Part shown: positions 1 to 9,924 of the stretch, piece after piece | Layout: every line of letters begins with the position of its first letter | Position numbering within the stretch: position 1 is the stretch's first letter | Assembly: GCF_021117365.1 (NCBI RefSeq) | Contig: NZ_CP088262.1 | Location: forward strand, 1,984,001 to 2,048,000 | DNA length: 64,000 nucleotides | Source of the DNA: Nocardioides sp. cx-173 | GTDB lineage: Bacteria; Actinomycetota; Actinomycetes; Propionibacteriales; Nocardioidaceae | Direction: 5' to 3' | Notes under the pieces: model-generated | What the model was told of the DNA's origin: nothing | Database searches by the model: none | The model's input: the letters and a program-made list of their open reading frames with translations, nothing else | Position numbers and translations under genes: made by a program

Positions 1-1
1 G

Positions 2-385
2 GCCCGCAAGCGCGCTCTCGACCTGCTGTACGCCTCGGAGATGCGCGGGGAGTCGCCCACCGAGGCGCTCGACCGCGCCATCGCCGACGGCGAAGGCCCG
101 ACCAACGACTACACCGCCACCCTGGTGCGCGGCGTGGTGGCGCACCAGAGCGAGATCGACGAGCTGCTGGCGACCTACTCGGAGGCCTGGACGCTAGACC
201 GGATGCCGGCCGTCGACCGCAACGTCCTGCGGCTGGGAGTCTGGGAGATGCTGTACGCCGAGGACGTGCCCGACACCGTCGCGGTCTCCGAGGCGATGGC
301 GCTGGTCCGTGAGCTCTCGACCGACGAGTCGCCGCCGTTCGTCAACGGGATCCTGGGCGCTATTCAACGCAGCCGCTCGGCCTGA
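2..385 (+). CDS. nusB: Transcription antitermination factor NusB, 5' end missing
   Basis: This is the C-terminal part (127 residues) of NusB, the small all-helical RNA-binding protein that joins NusE (S10) on boxA RNA and keeps RNA polymerase processive on rRNA operons. The reading frame is open from base 2 with ARKRALDLLYASEM, the usual NusB helix 1 arginine-rich segment, so only the first few residues lie outside the window. Further family motifs are DRMPAVDRNVLRLGVWEML and the C-terminal VNGILGAI. In many actinobacteria nusB is followed directly by pyrR; here pyrR lies about 6.7 kb further on. The TGA stop is 13 nt before the chosen start of the next gene. Confidence 0.95.
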   Translation, partial: ARKRALDLLYASEMRGESPTEALDRAIADGEGPTNDYTATLVRGVVAHQSEIDELLATYSEAWTLDRMPAVDRNVLRLGVWEMLYAEDVPDTVAVSEAMALVRELSTDESPPFVNGILGAIQRSRSA

Positions 386-398
386 CATGCTGCGGTCC

Positions 399-1190
399 AT
401 GAACGCCGACCGACACGACGCCATGGACACTGCGGGACGCATCGGGCTGGTGGCCTACGGGGTCGTCCACCTCATGGTCGGCTGGCTGGCGCTGCAGCTC
501 GCCTTCGGTGACCGCTCGGGCGAGGCCTCGAGCAGCGGCGCCGTGCAGGAGCTGTCGGAGCAGCCGCTGGGCGGCTTCCTGGTCTGGGCGGTGGCGATCG
601 GGATGTTCCTGCTGGCCATCTGGCGGATCCTCGACGGAATCCTCGGGCACGCCACCGACGACGACTCCGACCGCCTCAAGGCAGGGGCGGTGGGAGTCGG
701 CAAGGCCATCCTGTACATCGCCGTGGGCATCAGCGCGGTGCGGGTGGCCACCGGCTCCGGCGGCGGCAAGGGCGGTGGGACCGACTCCACCACCGCCAAG
801 GTCATGGATGTCACCGGAGGGCAGCTGCTCGTCGGCGCCGCCGGCCTCGCCGTCATCGGCTACGGCGCCTGGCTGATCTACACGGCCTGGTCGGAGCGCT
901 TCTTGAAGAAGATCGACGGCGAGGACCAGACCGGCAACACCGGCACGGCGTTCAAGTGGTTCGGCAAGTCCGGCTACGCCGCCAAGGGGGTCGCGATCGG
1001 CGTGGTCGGCGGGCTCTTCGTCTACGCCGCCGCCACGCACGAGCCCCAGAAGTCCGGCGGCCTGGACCAGGCCCTGGTCGAGGTGCTGGACCAGCCGTTC
1101 GGGCCGGTGCTGCTCACGCTCGTGGCGCTCGGCATCGCCGCCTACGGGCTCTTCGCGTTCGCGCGGGCCAAGCAGGACTCGCCCAGCTGA
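399..1190 (+). CDS. DUF1206 family integral membrane protein
   Basis: The protein has about 263 residues and matches the DUF1206 architecture: three tandem repeats, each holding two predicted membrane helices, six in total. Repeats begin near IGLVAYGVVHLMVGWLALQ, VGVGKAILYIAVGISAV and FGKSGYAAKGVAIGVVGG; each carries the G-x-x-A/G-x-G-x-x-H/Y-pattern typical of the family. A Gly/Ser/Thr-rich linker (GSGGGKGGGTDSTT) separates repeats inside the middle hairpin. No biochemical function is established for the family. Start choice is uncertain: ATG codons at 387, 399 and 423 are in frame and none has a strong ribosome binding site; 423 begins right at the first repeat (MDTAGRIG). Confidence 0.85.
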   Translation: MNADRHDAMDTAGRIGLVAYGVVHLMVGWLALQLAFGDRSGEASSSGAVQELSEQPLGGFLVWAVAIGMFLLAIWRILDGILGHATDDDSDRLKAGAVGVGKAILYIAVGISAVRVATGSGGGKGGGTDSTTAKVMDVTGGQLLVGAAGLAVIGYGAWLIYTAWSERFLKKIDGEDQTGNTGTAFKWFGKSGYAAKGVAIGVVGGLFVYAAATHEPQKSGGLDQALVEVLDQPFGPVLLTLVALGIAAYGLFAFARAKQDSPS

Positions 1191-1217
1191 CGTTGACTCG
1201 CATGGCAGGCTGAGCGC

Positions 1218-2594
1218 ATGGCTGCCACCGAGGTCGATGTCGTCGTGCTCGGGCTCGGGCCCGGCGGGGAGTACGCCGCCCAGAAGCTCGCCGAGGCCGG
1301 CCTGCGGGTCGTGGGCGTCGACAAGGGGCTGGTCGGTGGGGAGTGCCCGTTCTACGGCTGCATCCCCTCGAAGATGATGATCCGGGCCGCCGACTCGCTC
1401 GCCGAGGCGCGGCGTGCCGTCACCCTCGGGGGCGAGGTCGAGGTGACGCCGGACTGGCGGCTGGTCGCCGAGCGCATCGACAAGCAGGCCACCAACCACT
1501 GGGACGACAGCTCCCACGTCGAGCGCCTGACCGACGCCGGCGTCGAGATCCTGCGCGGCACCGGTCGGCTGGACGGCCCGGGCCGGGTGCTGGTCACGGG
1601 CACCGACGGGTCCACGCACGAGCTGGTGGCCGCGCGAGGCGTCATCCTGAACGTCGGCACGGTCCCCGCCACGCTGCCCATCGCCGGCCTCGAGGGTACG
1701 CCGTACTGGACCAACCGGGAGGTCGTGCGGCTCGCCGAGCTGCCGGAGTCGATCGTCGTCATCGGGGCCGGGCCGATCGGCTGCGAGCTGACGCAGGCGT
1801 TCGCGCGCTTCGGCGTGCGGGTCACCCTGCTGGAGGTGGCCGACCGGATCCTGGGTCCCGAGGAGCCCGAGAGCAGCGAGGTCGTGCACGGCGTCCTCAC
1901 CGTCGAGGGCGTGGACGTGCGTGCGGGGGTGCGCATCGACAGCGTCGCCCACGACGGCGGCTTCCGGGTCGCGCTCGCCGGCGGCGAGGTCGTGAGCGCC
2001 GACCAGCTGCTCGTGGCCGCGGGCAGGCGCACCCAGCTCAGCGGGATCGGTCTGGAGACGGTCGGCCTCGCCGACGACCTCAAGGTCGTCGAGACCGACA
2101 AGCGGCTGCGGGCGGGGGAGCGACTGTGGGCGGTGGGCGACATCACCGGCAAGGGCCAGTTCACGCACGTGTCGATGTACCAGGCCGCCGTCGCCGTGCG
2201 CGACCTCCTCGGTGAGGACGGTCCCTGGGCCGACTACCGCGCCGTCAGCAGGGTGACGTTCACCGACCCCGAGGTCGGCTCCGTCGGGATGACCGAGCGA
2301 CAGGCCCGCGAGGCAGGGCTGAACGTGGTCGTCAGCGTGGCCCAGATCCCCGAGTCCAGCCGCGGCTGGATCCACCAGGTCGGCAACGAGGGCATCATCA
2401 AGCTGGTCGGCGACGCCGACCGGCGGGTGCTCGTCGGCGCCTCCGCCGTGGCCCCGTCCGGTGGCGAGGTCCTGGGTCTCCTGGCGGCCGCCGTGCACGC
2501 CGAGATCCCCCTCGCGACGCTGCGGACGATGCACTTCGCCTACCCGACGTTCCACCGCGCCATCGAGGTCGCGCTCGCCGGGTTGGACAGCTGA
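1218..2594 (+). CDS. FAD/NAD(P)-dependent disulfide-reductase family oxidoreductase (dihydrolipoamide-dehydrogenase-like)
   Basis: This 458-residue flavoprotein has the three-part fold of the pyridine-nucleotide disulfide reductases. The N-terminal FAD Rossmann motif is VVVLGLGPGGEYAA, the redox-active pair is C43-PFYG-C48 followed by IPSK, the NAD(P) Rossmann motif is VVIGAGPIGCELTQAFARFG, and a C-terminal dimerisation domain follows. True dihydrolipoamide dehydrogenases carry a catalytic His in a C-terminal HPT(x)xE motif; here the equivalent stretch is AYPTFHRAIE, with Tyr in place of His. It may therefore use a small electron acceptor (quinone or mercuric-reductase-like chemistry) rather than lipoamide. 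No E1/E2 partner genes are nearby. A CAGGCT box 6 nt before the ATG resembles the leaderless -10 boxes elsewhere in the window. Confidence 0.88.
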   Translation: MAATEVDVVVLGLGPGGEYAAQKLAEAGLRVVGVDKGLVGGECPFYGCIPSKMMIRAADSLAEARRAVTLGGEVEVTPDWRLVAERIDKQATNHWDDSSHVERLTDAGVEILRGTGRLDGPGRVLVTGTDGSTHELVAARGVILNVGTVPATLPIAGLEGTPYWTNREVVRLAELPESIVVIGAGPIGCELTQAFARFGVRVTLLEVADRILGPEEPESSEVVHGVLTVEGVDVRAGVRIDSVAHDGGFRVALAGGEVVSADQLLVAAGRRTQLSGIGLETVGLADDLKVVETDKRLRAGERLWAVGDITGKGQFTHVSMYQAAVAVRDLLGEDGPWADYRAVSRVTFTDPEVGSVGMTERQAREAGLNVVVSVAQIPESSRGWIHQVGNEGIIKLVGDADRRVLVGASAVAPSGGEVLGLLAAAVHAEIPLATLRTMHFAYPTFHRAIEVALAGLDS

Positions 2595-2638
2595 GACCGA
2601 TGTGGTTTGAGGGGCGGTCGGGTGGACACACTTCGCCC

Positions 2639-3283
2639 ATGACCGTGACGTGGCGCGCCCTTGCCCTGGGCCTCGCCCTCGCGCTCTCCGTCAGCTCCTG
2701 CAGCAGCGACGCGGGGGAGCCCCAGGCCGCGCCCGAGACGCCGCAGCCGCCGACCCCGAGCAGCGAAGCCGTACCGTGCACGGTCGCGGGCTTCAGCCCC
2801 GAGGAGAAGACGGTGCTCCACCGGCGGAGCGCCGTCGTGCTCTACGCCGCGACCCACGAGATGTCGCCCGGCACCGCCGCCTCGGGCAAGGAGATGCTCA
2901 GCCGCTACGACCTGGCCCCCGTGCGGGTGACCTCCTCGTCGAGCGAGGTCCCCGAGGAGCTGCGCCGCGCGGTGCTCGGCGCGGCGGGTCCGGCCTGGCC
3001 GAGGTCCGGCCCGCCCCAGGAGTCGGGGCCGTTCTCCTACGACGTCAGCAACGACACGGCGAACCAGTTCCGACGGTTCGTGCGGTACCAGGGAGCCGGC
3101 GCGCTCCACGGCTCCTGGTCCGCGACGCGGTGCGGTGCGCCGTACAACGACGGCAGCCAGGTCGTGCGGCTGACCGGGAAGTTCAGCACCGTGTCGGTCC
3201 CTCAGCGGCCGCGCACCCACGTCTGCGGATCTGTGACGAGGGACGAGTACGACCGAGCCGCGACCCGTGCCTGCCGGCTCTGA
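2639..3283 (+). CDS. Putative lipoprotein of unknown function
   Basis: A 214-residue exported protein that I do not recognise as a named family. The ATG at 2639 gives a classical lipoprotein signal: MTVTWR, a hydrophobic ALALGLALALSV core and a lipobox VSSC, so lipidation and anchoring at the outer face of the membrane are expected. A short acidic, Pro-rich tether (GEPQAAPETPQPPTPSS) precedes the folded part, which contains four further Cys residues (CTVAGF, CGAP, HVCGS, ACRL) that could form two disulfides outside the cell. It is followed at 49 nt by a MinD-like ATPase gene on the same strand. Upstream in-frame codons lack a signal sequence, which favours this start. Confidence 0.75.
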   Translation: MTVTWRALALGLALALSVSSCSSDAGEPQAAPETPQPPTPSSEAVPCTVAGFSPEEKTVLHRRSAVVLYAATHEMSPGTAASGKEMLSRYDLAPVRVTSSSSEVPEELRRAVLGAAGPAWPRSGPPQESGPFSYDVSNDTANQFRRFVRYQGAGALHGSWSATRCGAPYNDGSQVVRLTGKFSTVSVPQRPRTHVCGSVTRDEYDRAATRACRL

Positions 3284-3332
3284 CCCCACCCAGCCTCACC
3301 CGAGACCCCTCGGCCCGAAACGGAGGAACCAG

Positions 3333-4748
3333 ATGACCCAGCAGGACCCGCCGGTCCCGGAGGACTACGACATCTCCGACACCAGCGACCGTCTCTACAC
3401 GCCCGAGGAGCTGAGCGCCTACACCGCGCAGCAGAACGCCGCGCCGGCGCCCGCGGTCCACGGCGACCCGCTGACGGACCCGCTGACCGACCCGCTGCCG
3501 GCGTACCAGGCCGGGCCTCCGGCCCCGTCGGCCCCGCCGGCCCCACCGGCCCCGCCTGCGCAGGCGGCACCGCCGGCACCGCCGGCACCGCCGCCGGCGT
3601 CCGCGCCCCTGGGCGCGCCCCCGATCGGACCGCCGCCCTCCGCGCCACCGCCCCCTGCGCCGTTCACCAGTGCGCCTCCGGCTCCTGCGCCTGCGCCGCC
3701 CACGGGACACCACAGCGCGCCTGCTGCTCCGCCCATCGGGGGCCCTGCCTCGGACCGCCCCGCCGGCACCAGCGCGCCGGAGCCCGACCTCAGCGACCCG
3801 GAGGTGCGCCGGTTCATGACGGCCACCGACTTCCTGGATCGCCGCGACAGCGAGAAGGAGCACGGCCCGGCCACGTGGGGCTGGCGCGGCCGCATGCGCC
3901 GGTGGACCGGCGGCCTGATCGCGCCGAAGATGGGCCCGGACGAGCTGGAGTATGAGGACAACCGCCGCGCCATCCAGCGCGACTTCGACGGCCCGCGCAC
4001 GATCGCGTTCATCAACCCCAAGGGCGGTGCGGCCAAGACCACCGGCGTGCTGGCGGCCGGCTACACCTTCGGCACCGTGCGCGGTGGCGGCGTCGTGGCG
4101 TGGGACAACAACGAGACCCGCGGCACCCTGGGCATCCGCGGCACCCGCAGCTCGCACCGCAACACCACGCGTGAGCTGCTGGAGGACCTGGAGCGGTTCA
4201 GCGACGTCTACCAGTCGCGCATCGGCGACCTGGGAGCGTTCGTGCGCTCCCAGGGCGACGCGCACTTCGACGTGCTGGCCTCCGACGAGCGCCCCGACGT
4301 CACCGGGACGATCCGCGCGGACGACTTCAACGCCGTGCACCGCCTGCTGGAGCGGTTCTACCGCGTGATCCTGGTCGACACCGGCAACAACATGCGCGCC
4401 GAGAACTGGCTGGCCTCCGCCGACGCCGCGGACCTGCTCGTCGTCACCAGCACGGTGCGCGAGGACACCGGCTACAGCGGGCTGTGGATGCTCGACGCAC
4501 TGCAGGACGCGGGCATGCAGAACCTGAAGTACAAGGCCGTCACGGTGCTCTCGGACCCCTCCCCGCAGGTCGACAGCAAGCTCGCGCACGACCTCGTGCA
4601 GGTCTACGAGCAGCGCACCCGCGCGGTCTACCGGGTGCCGTACGACTCCGCACTCGTCGCCGGCTCGATCGTCCCCTACGCCCAGCTCTCCGAGGCCACC
4701 AAGATGTCGTGGCTCAAGGCCTGCGCCGGCATGGCGGCCGCTCTCTGA
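3333..4748 (+). CDS. MinD/ParA-like ATPase with long Pro/Ala-rich N-terminus
   Basis: The protein has 471 residues in two parts. Residues about 1-150 are low complexity, first acidic and then extremely rich in Pro and Ala, including a three-fold DPL[TP] unit coded by a 12-bp tandem repeat at 3464-3499. Residues about 215-471 form a SIMIBI-class NTPase: the deviant Walker A motif is NPKGGAAKTTG near residue 226, with the Lys pair of the MinD/ParA group, and VILVDTGNNMR supplies the switch-II/Walker-B region. This organisation resembles actinobacterial EspI-type ATPases of ESX secretion loci, but no ESX genes are visible here. The start at 3333 is fixed by a GGAGG at 3322-3326. A palindromic repeat lies 4 nt after the stop. 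Confidence 0.8.
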   Translation: MTQQDPPVPEDYDISDTSDRLYTPEELSAYTAQQNAAPAPAVHGDPLTDPLTDPLPAYQAGPPAPSAPPAPPAPPAQAAPPAPPAPPPASAPLGAPPIGPPPSAPPPPAPFTSAPPAPAPAPPTGHHSAPAAPPIGGPASDRPAGTSAPEPDLSDPEVRRFMTATDFLDRRDSEKEHGPATWGWRGRMRRWTGGLIAPKMGPDELEYEDNRRAIQRDFDGPRTIAFINPKGGAAKTTGVLAAGYTFGTVRGGGVVAWDNNETRGTLGIRGTRSSHRNTTRELLEDLERFSDVYQSRIGDLGAFVRSQGDAHFDVLASDERPDVTGTIRADDFNAVHRLLERFYRVILVDTGNNMRAENWLASADAADLLVVTSTVREDTGYSGLWMLDALQDAGMQNLKYKAVTVLSDPSPQVDSKLAHDLVQVYEQRTRAVYRVPYDSALVAGSIVPYAQLSEATKMSWLKACAGMAAAL

Positions 4749-4752
4749 CGCC

Positions 4753-4779
4753 GACCCGTCAGAAACTTTCTGACGGGTC
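4753..4779. repeat. Copy A of the 3'-end palindromic repeat
   Basis: A perfect inverted repeat with 13-bp arms (GACCCGTCAGAAA and its complement) around one central C. Pairing continues for three more bases beyond one mismatch. It starts 4 nt after the MinD-like gene and precedes a gene on the same strand, as expected for a terminator or a unit-boundary element. There is no U-tract beyond the stem. The outer GACCCGTCACCAACT arms of copies B, D and E are missing. Confidence 0.85.
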
Positions 4780-4829
4780 AGCGGGGACAGCGGGGAACAT
4801 TGCGGGAGCTCGCGGACTTGGGGGTGAAC

Positions 4830-5840
4830 ATGCGCGCAGTCGTCTACACCGAGACCGGTCCCTCCTCCGTCCTGCACCTCGTCGATCGACCGGTGCCCGA
4901 GCCGGGACCGGGTGAGGTGCGGGTGCGTCTGGTCCGCGCCGGCGTCAACCCCACGGACTGGAAGTTCCGCACCGCTGCGTCGCTGGGCTTCGACGAGGTC
5001 GCGCCGGGGCAGGACGGGTCGGGCGTCGTCGATGCCGTGGGTGAGGGAGTCGAGGGGCTGGCGGTCGGGGACCGGGTCTGGCTGATCCTGGCCCAGTACG
5101 GCCGCCCCTACGGCACGGCCGTCGAGCTGACCGTCCAGCCGGCCGAGCTCGTCGTGCCCCTGCCCGACGGAGCGGGCTTCGACCTCGGCGCGAGCCTCGG
5201 CGTACCCGCCGTGACGGCGCACCGTGCGCTGACCTCGATGCAGTTCGGGCCGAGGCGGCTCGGGCCCGGGGCGCTCGAGGGACGCACGGTGCTGGTGGCC
5301 GGCGGAGCCGGCGCGGTGGGCAACGCGGCGATCCAGCTGGCCACGTGGTCGGGCGCGCGAGTCGTGACGACCGTCAGCAGCGACGAGAAGGCGGCGCTCG
5401 CGACCGCGGCGGGGGCCGACCACGTCGTCAACTACCGCACCGGTGACGCGGCGCGCGAGATCCTCGCGATCGCCCCCGACGGCGTCGACCTGGCCGTCGA
5501 GGTGGCCCCGGCTCAGAACAACGCCCTCGACCTGGCCGTCGTGCGCAACCACGGCACGGTGGCGATCTACGCCGACAACGGCGGGGAGACGTTCGACATC
5601 GAGATCCGCCCGACGTTCTCGCGCAACCTGAGCTACCAGTTCCTGCTGCTCTACACCCTGGACCGTGCGCTGGTCCGTGCCGCGGCCGAGGACATCGGGT
5701 CCGCGGTCGCCGCCGGTGCGCTGCGCGTCGGCGAGGACGCCGGGGTGCCCCTGCACCACTTCGCGCTGGAGGACACCGCGGCCGCGCACGACGCGGTCCA
5801 GGCCGGTGTGGTCGGCAAGGTGCTGATCGACGTCGGGTGA
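4830..5840 (+). CDS. NADPH:quinone-oxidoreductase-like zinc-independent MDR enzyme
   Basis: A 336-residue medium-chain dehydrogenase/reductase of the quinone oxidoreductase (QOR) branch, which transfers hydride from NADPH to quinones or enones. The GroES-like N-terminal half carries GPGEVRVRLVRAGVNPTDWK and the typical GQDGSGVVDAVGEGV; the nucleotide-binding half carries VLVAGGAGAVGNAAIQLA, the AxxGxVGxxA fingerprint of this branch. Structural and catalytic zinc ligands are absent, as in QOR. The ATG at 4830 begins the conserved MRAVVYTETGPSSVL; an upstream TTG at 4800 would add ten residues without a family match. It stands alone between a palindromic repeat and the DJ-1-like gene 37 nt downstream. 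Confidence 0.88.
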   Translation: MRAVVYTETGPSSVLHLVDRPVPEPGPGEVRVRLVRAGVNPTDWKFRTAASLGFDEVAPGQDGSGVVDAVGEGVEGLAVGDRVWLILAQYGRPYGTAVELTVQPAELVVPLPDGAGFDLGASLGVPAVTAHRALTSMQFGPRRLGPGALEGRTVLVAGGAGAVGNAAIQLATWSGARVVTTVSSDEKAALATAAGADHVVNYRTGDAAREILAIAPDGVDLAVEVAPAQNNALDLAVVRNHGTVAIYADNGGETFDIEIRPTFSRNLSYQFLLLYTLDRALVRAAAEDIGSAVAAGALRVGEDAGVPLHHFALEDTAAAHDAVQAGVVGKVLIDVG

Positions 5841-5877
5841 GGGTCATGTGCCCGGCGAGGGCTGGGTACCGGAAGTC

Positions 5878-6435
5878 ATGACCGCAAACCTGACAGGCAA
5901 GAAGATCGCGTTCCTGCTGGACAACTCCGGTGTCGAGCAGCCCGAGCTGACCACCCCCTGGGAGGCGTTCCGCGCGGCCGGCGCCGAGACCACGCTCATC
6001 GCGCCCGAGGCAGGCAAGGTGCAGGCGTTCACCAACGACGTTGAGCAGGCCGACACCTTCGAGGCCGAGCTCGCGGTGAGCGACGCGGACGCCGACGACT
6101 ACGACGCCCTGGTGCTGCCCGGCGGCACCACCAACGCCGACTCCCTGCGTCTGGACACCGACGCGGTCGCGTTCGTGAAGGCGTTCGCCGACGACGGCAA
6201 GCCGATCGCCGCCATCTGCCATGGGCCATGGGCCCTCGTCGAGGCCGACGTGCTCGACGGCAAGCGGCTGACGTCGTACCCCTCGCTGCAGACCGACATC
6301 CGCAACGCCGGCGGCTCCTGGGTCGACGAGGAGGCCGTGGTCTCGACCGAGAACGAGTGGACCCTCGTCACCAGCCGCAACCCCGACGATCTCGACGCCT
6401 TCGTCGAGGCGGCCTCCCAGGCGTTCACCGACTGA
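5878..6435 (+). CDS. DJ-1/PfpI family protein (type 1 glutamine-amidotransferase-like)
   Basis: A 185-residue protein of the DJ-1/PfpI superfamily, close to the bacterial YhbO/PfpI group of stress proteins with proposed deglycase, glyoxalase or peptidase activity. Visible family features are KKIAFLLDNSGVEQPEL with the conserved Glu, the nucleophile elbow AAICHGPW (Cys114, His115 from this start), and DALVLPGGTTN. The ATG at 5878 is chosen because MTANLTGKKIAFLL matches family N-termini; a GTG at 5848 would add ten poorly conserved residues. The TGA stop lies inside the left outer arm of palindromic repeat copy B, which separates this gene from the convergent PPOX gene. Confidence 0.87.
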   Translation: MTANLTGKKIAFLLDNSGVEQPELTTPWEAFRAAGAETTLIAPEAGKVQAFTNDVEQADTFEAELAVSDADADDYDALVLPGGTTNADSLRLDTDAVAFVKAFADDGKPIAAICHGPWALVEADVLDGKRLTSYPSLQTDIRNAGGSWVDEEAVVSTENEWTLVTSRNPDDLDAFVEAASQAFTD

Positions 6436-6525
6436 CCCGTCCCCAACTCACCGCTCCGACCGCTGACCCGTCAGAAACTTTCTGACGGGTCAGCGGTGAT
6501 TTCGTGCAGTTGGTGACGGGTCAGT
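6431..6525. repeat. Copy B of the 3'-end palindromic repeat, with outer arms
   Basis: The inner palindrome at 6459-6497 has 19-bp perfect arms around a central C. It is nested within an outer inverted repeat: ACTGACCCGTCCCCAACT at 6431-6448 and the complement of ACTGACCCGTCACCAACT at 6508-6525 (17 of 18 positions match). The two outer arms start at the stop codons of the two converging genes (DJ-1-like TGA at 6433, PPOX stop at 6521-6523), so the element fills the whole convergent gap. A bidirectional terminator role is inferred. Confidence 0.85.
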
Positions 6526-6931
6526 CGGTGCGGGCGGCGCCCCAGCCGTGCCAGCGGTCGACCCGCATCCAGGCGCTGACGCGCGGGCTCTCGCGGTCGG
6601 GGTACGGCGAGCCGCCGTAGTGCGTGCTCAGCCGGTCGATGTCGGTCAGGTCCTCGTCGTCCTTGAACTCGACCACGGTGCCGAGCAGGGAGACGTGGGT
6701 GTACCAGTTGTCTGCGGCCAGGACCGTGAGCGAGACGCGGGGGTCGGCGCGCAGGTGGTTGAGGCGGACCCGGGTGTGGTCCATGTTGAGCAGCACCCGG
6801 TCGTCGTCCTCGAGCAGGTACCAGGTCGCCACCGAGACCGGCTGGCCGTCGGAACGGAGCGTGGCCACCACGGCCGGGTTGGGCTGTCGGAGCAGATCGC
6901 GTACGGCGTCGGGGAAGGGCAGGATTGCCAC
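6521..6931 (-). CDS. PPOX-class (pyridoxamine-phosphate-oxidase-like) flavin/F420-dependent protein
   Basis: A 136-residue split-barrel protein of the PNPOx-like superfamily. In actinobacteria such short members typically bind F420, FMN or heme-breakdown cofactors and act as reductases. Visible signatures are AVVATLRSDGQPVSVATWY, the DDRVLLNMDHTRVRLNHLRADPRVSLTV strand region (split here into motif names only) and LLGTVVEFKDDE. The GTG start at 6931 is supported by an AGGAGG sequence 5 nt upstream on the minus strand (6937-6942). Family assignment is firm but cofactor and substrate cannot be read from sequence alone. Its stop codon lies within the right outer arm of repeat copy B. Confidence 0.85.
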   Translation of the reverse strand: MAILPFPDAVRDLLRQPNPAVVATLRSDGQPVSVATWYLLEDDDRVLLNMDHTRVRLNHLRADPRVSLTVLAADNWYTHVSLLGTVVEFKDDEDLTDIDRLSTHYGGSPYPDRESPRVSAWMRVDRWHGWGAARTD

Positions 6932-6979
6932 GAGAACCTCCTGAGGTGGGGAGGTCCAACGTAACCGCCGCTGACACGG

Positions 6980-6985
6980 TAGGGT
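6980..6985 (+). promoter_or_regulatory. Probable -10 box of the pyrR operon
   Basis: TAGGGT fits the actinobacterial TANNNT -10 pattern and lies about 14 nt before the conserved ACATCCTTTAAC leader start. The carA leader has a similarly placed box (TACGCT, 10461-10466). No convincing -35 hexamer is seen. Confidence 0.5.
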
Positions 6986-6997
6986 GAAGCCCGATCG

Positions 6998-8602
<1,605 letters not shown>

Positions 8603-8606
<4 letters not shown>

Positions 8607-9889
8607 GCGCGTACCTGATCCAGAACGTCTCCATCCTCGGGGCCGAGCCGACCGACCTGCTGCTGGACGGAGGCGTGGTCGCCGCCATCGGCGCCGAGGC
8701 GGCCTCGCCCGAGGCCGAGGTGATCGACGCCGCCGGGCTGATCGCGCTGCCCGGTCTCGTGGACCTGCACACGCACCTGCGCGAGCCTGGTCGCGAGGAC
8801 GCGGAGACCGTCGAGTCCGGCACTCAGGCCGCGGCGCTGGGCGGCTTCACCGCCGTGCACGCGATGGCCAACACCGAGCCGGTCGCCGACACCGCCGGCG
8901 TCGTGGAGCAGGTGTGGCGGCTGGGCCGCGAGGCCGGCTACTGCGACGTCTACCCGATCGGCGCGGTCACCGTCGGCCTGGCGGGGGAGCAGCTCGCCGA
9001 GCTGGGAGCGATGGCCGACTCGGCCGCACGGGTCCGGGTCTTCTCCGACGACGGCAAGTGCGTCAGCGACGCGGTGCTGATGCGCCGGGCACTGGAGTAC
9101 GTCAAGGCGTTCGACGGCGTCATCGCCCAGCACGCGCAGGAGCCGCGCCTGACCGAGGGCGCGCAGATGAACGAGGGCGAGCTGTCCGGGCGACTGGGCC
9201 TGACCGGCTGGCCGGCCGTCGCCGAGGAGGCGATCATCGCTCGCGACTGCCTGCTCGCCGCGCACGTCGGCTCCCGGCTGCACGTCTGCCACGTCTCCAC
9301 CGCCGGCTCGGTCGAGATCGTGCGCGACGCCAAGCGCAAGGGCTGGGACGTCACCGCCGAGGCCTGCCCCCACCACCTGCTGCTGACCGACGACCTGGCC
9401 GAGACCTACGACCCGATCTACAAGGTCAACCCGCCGCTGCGCAGCACCGCCGACACCGAGGCGCTGCGCGCCGGACTGGCCGACGGCACGATCGACATCG
9501 TCGCCACCGACCACGCCCCACACCCCCACGAGGACAAGGACTGCGAGTGGGCGGCCGCGGCGTTCGGCATGCTCGGCCTCGAGACCGCGCTGTCGATCGT
9601 GCAGGAGACGATGGTCGACCCCGGCCTGCTCGACTGGGCCGGCGTCGCCGAGCGGATGTCCTACGCCCCGGCGCGCATCGGCCGGGTCGCCGACCACGGC
9701 CGCCCGATCGAGGTCGGCGCCCCGGCCAACGTGGTGCTGTACGACCCCGCCGCCCGCCGCACGATCGAGGCGTCGGAGTCGGCCTCGCTCAGCCGCAACA
9801 CGCCGTACGCCGGCATGGAGCTGCCCGGCCGGGTGGTCGCGACCTTCCTGCGCGGCAAGGCCACGGTGCTGGACGGCAAGCTCGCCTGA
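8603..9889 (+). CDS. pyrC: Dihydroorotase, class I
   Basis: A 428-residue zinc amidohydrolase that reversibly cyclises carbamoyl-aspartate to dihydroorotate. The metal site signature DLHTHLRE starts at residue 54; later ligands are in HVCHVSTAG and ACPHHLLL, and the catalytic Asp is in [15 protein letters not shown]. These identify the class I (long) type, which usually associates with PyrB. The GTG start at 8603 overlaps the pyrB stop as GTGA, so translation is likely coupled. All metal ligands and the catalytic Asp are visible, so it should be active. Confidence 0.96.
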
Positions 9890-9924
9890 CATGGTGGGGT
9901 CCCGCCCCGACCGTAGGAGGAGCC

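Noticed and set aside
3183..5789. An 868-codon minus-strand frame
   Set aside because: It lies opposite the MinD-like and quinone-oxidoreductase genes and has the same low-complexity shadow composition.
5848..5877. GTG at 5848 as the start of the DJ-1-like gene
   Set aside because: The ten extra residues do not match the family and no ribosome binding site precedes them.
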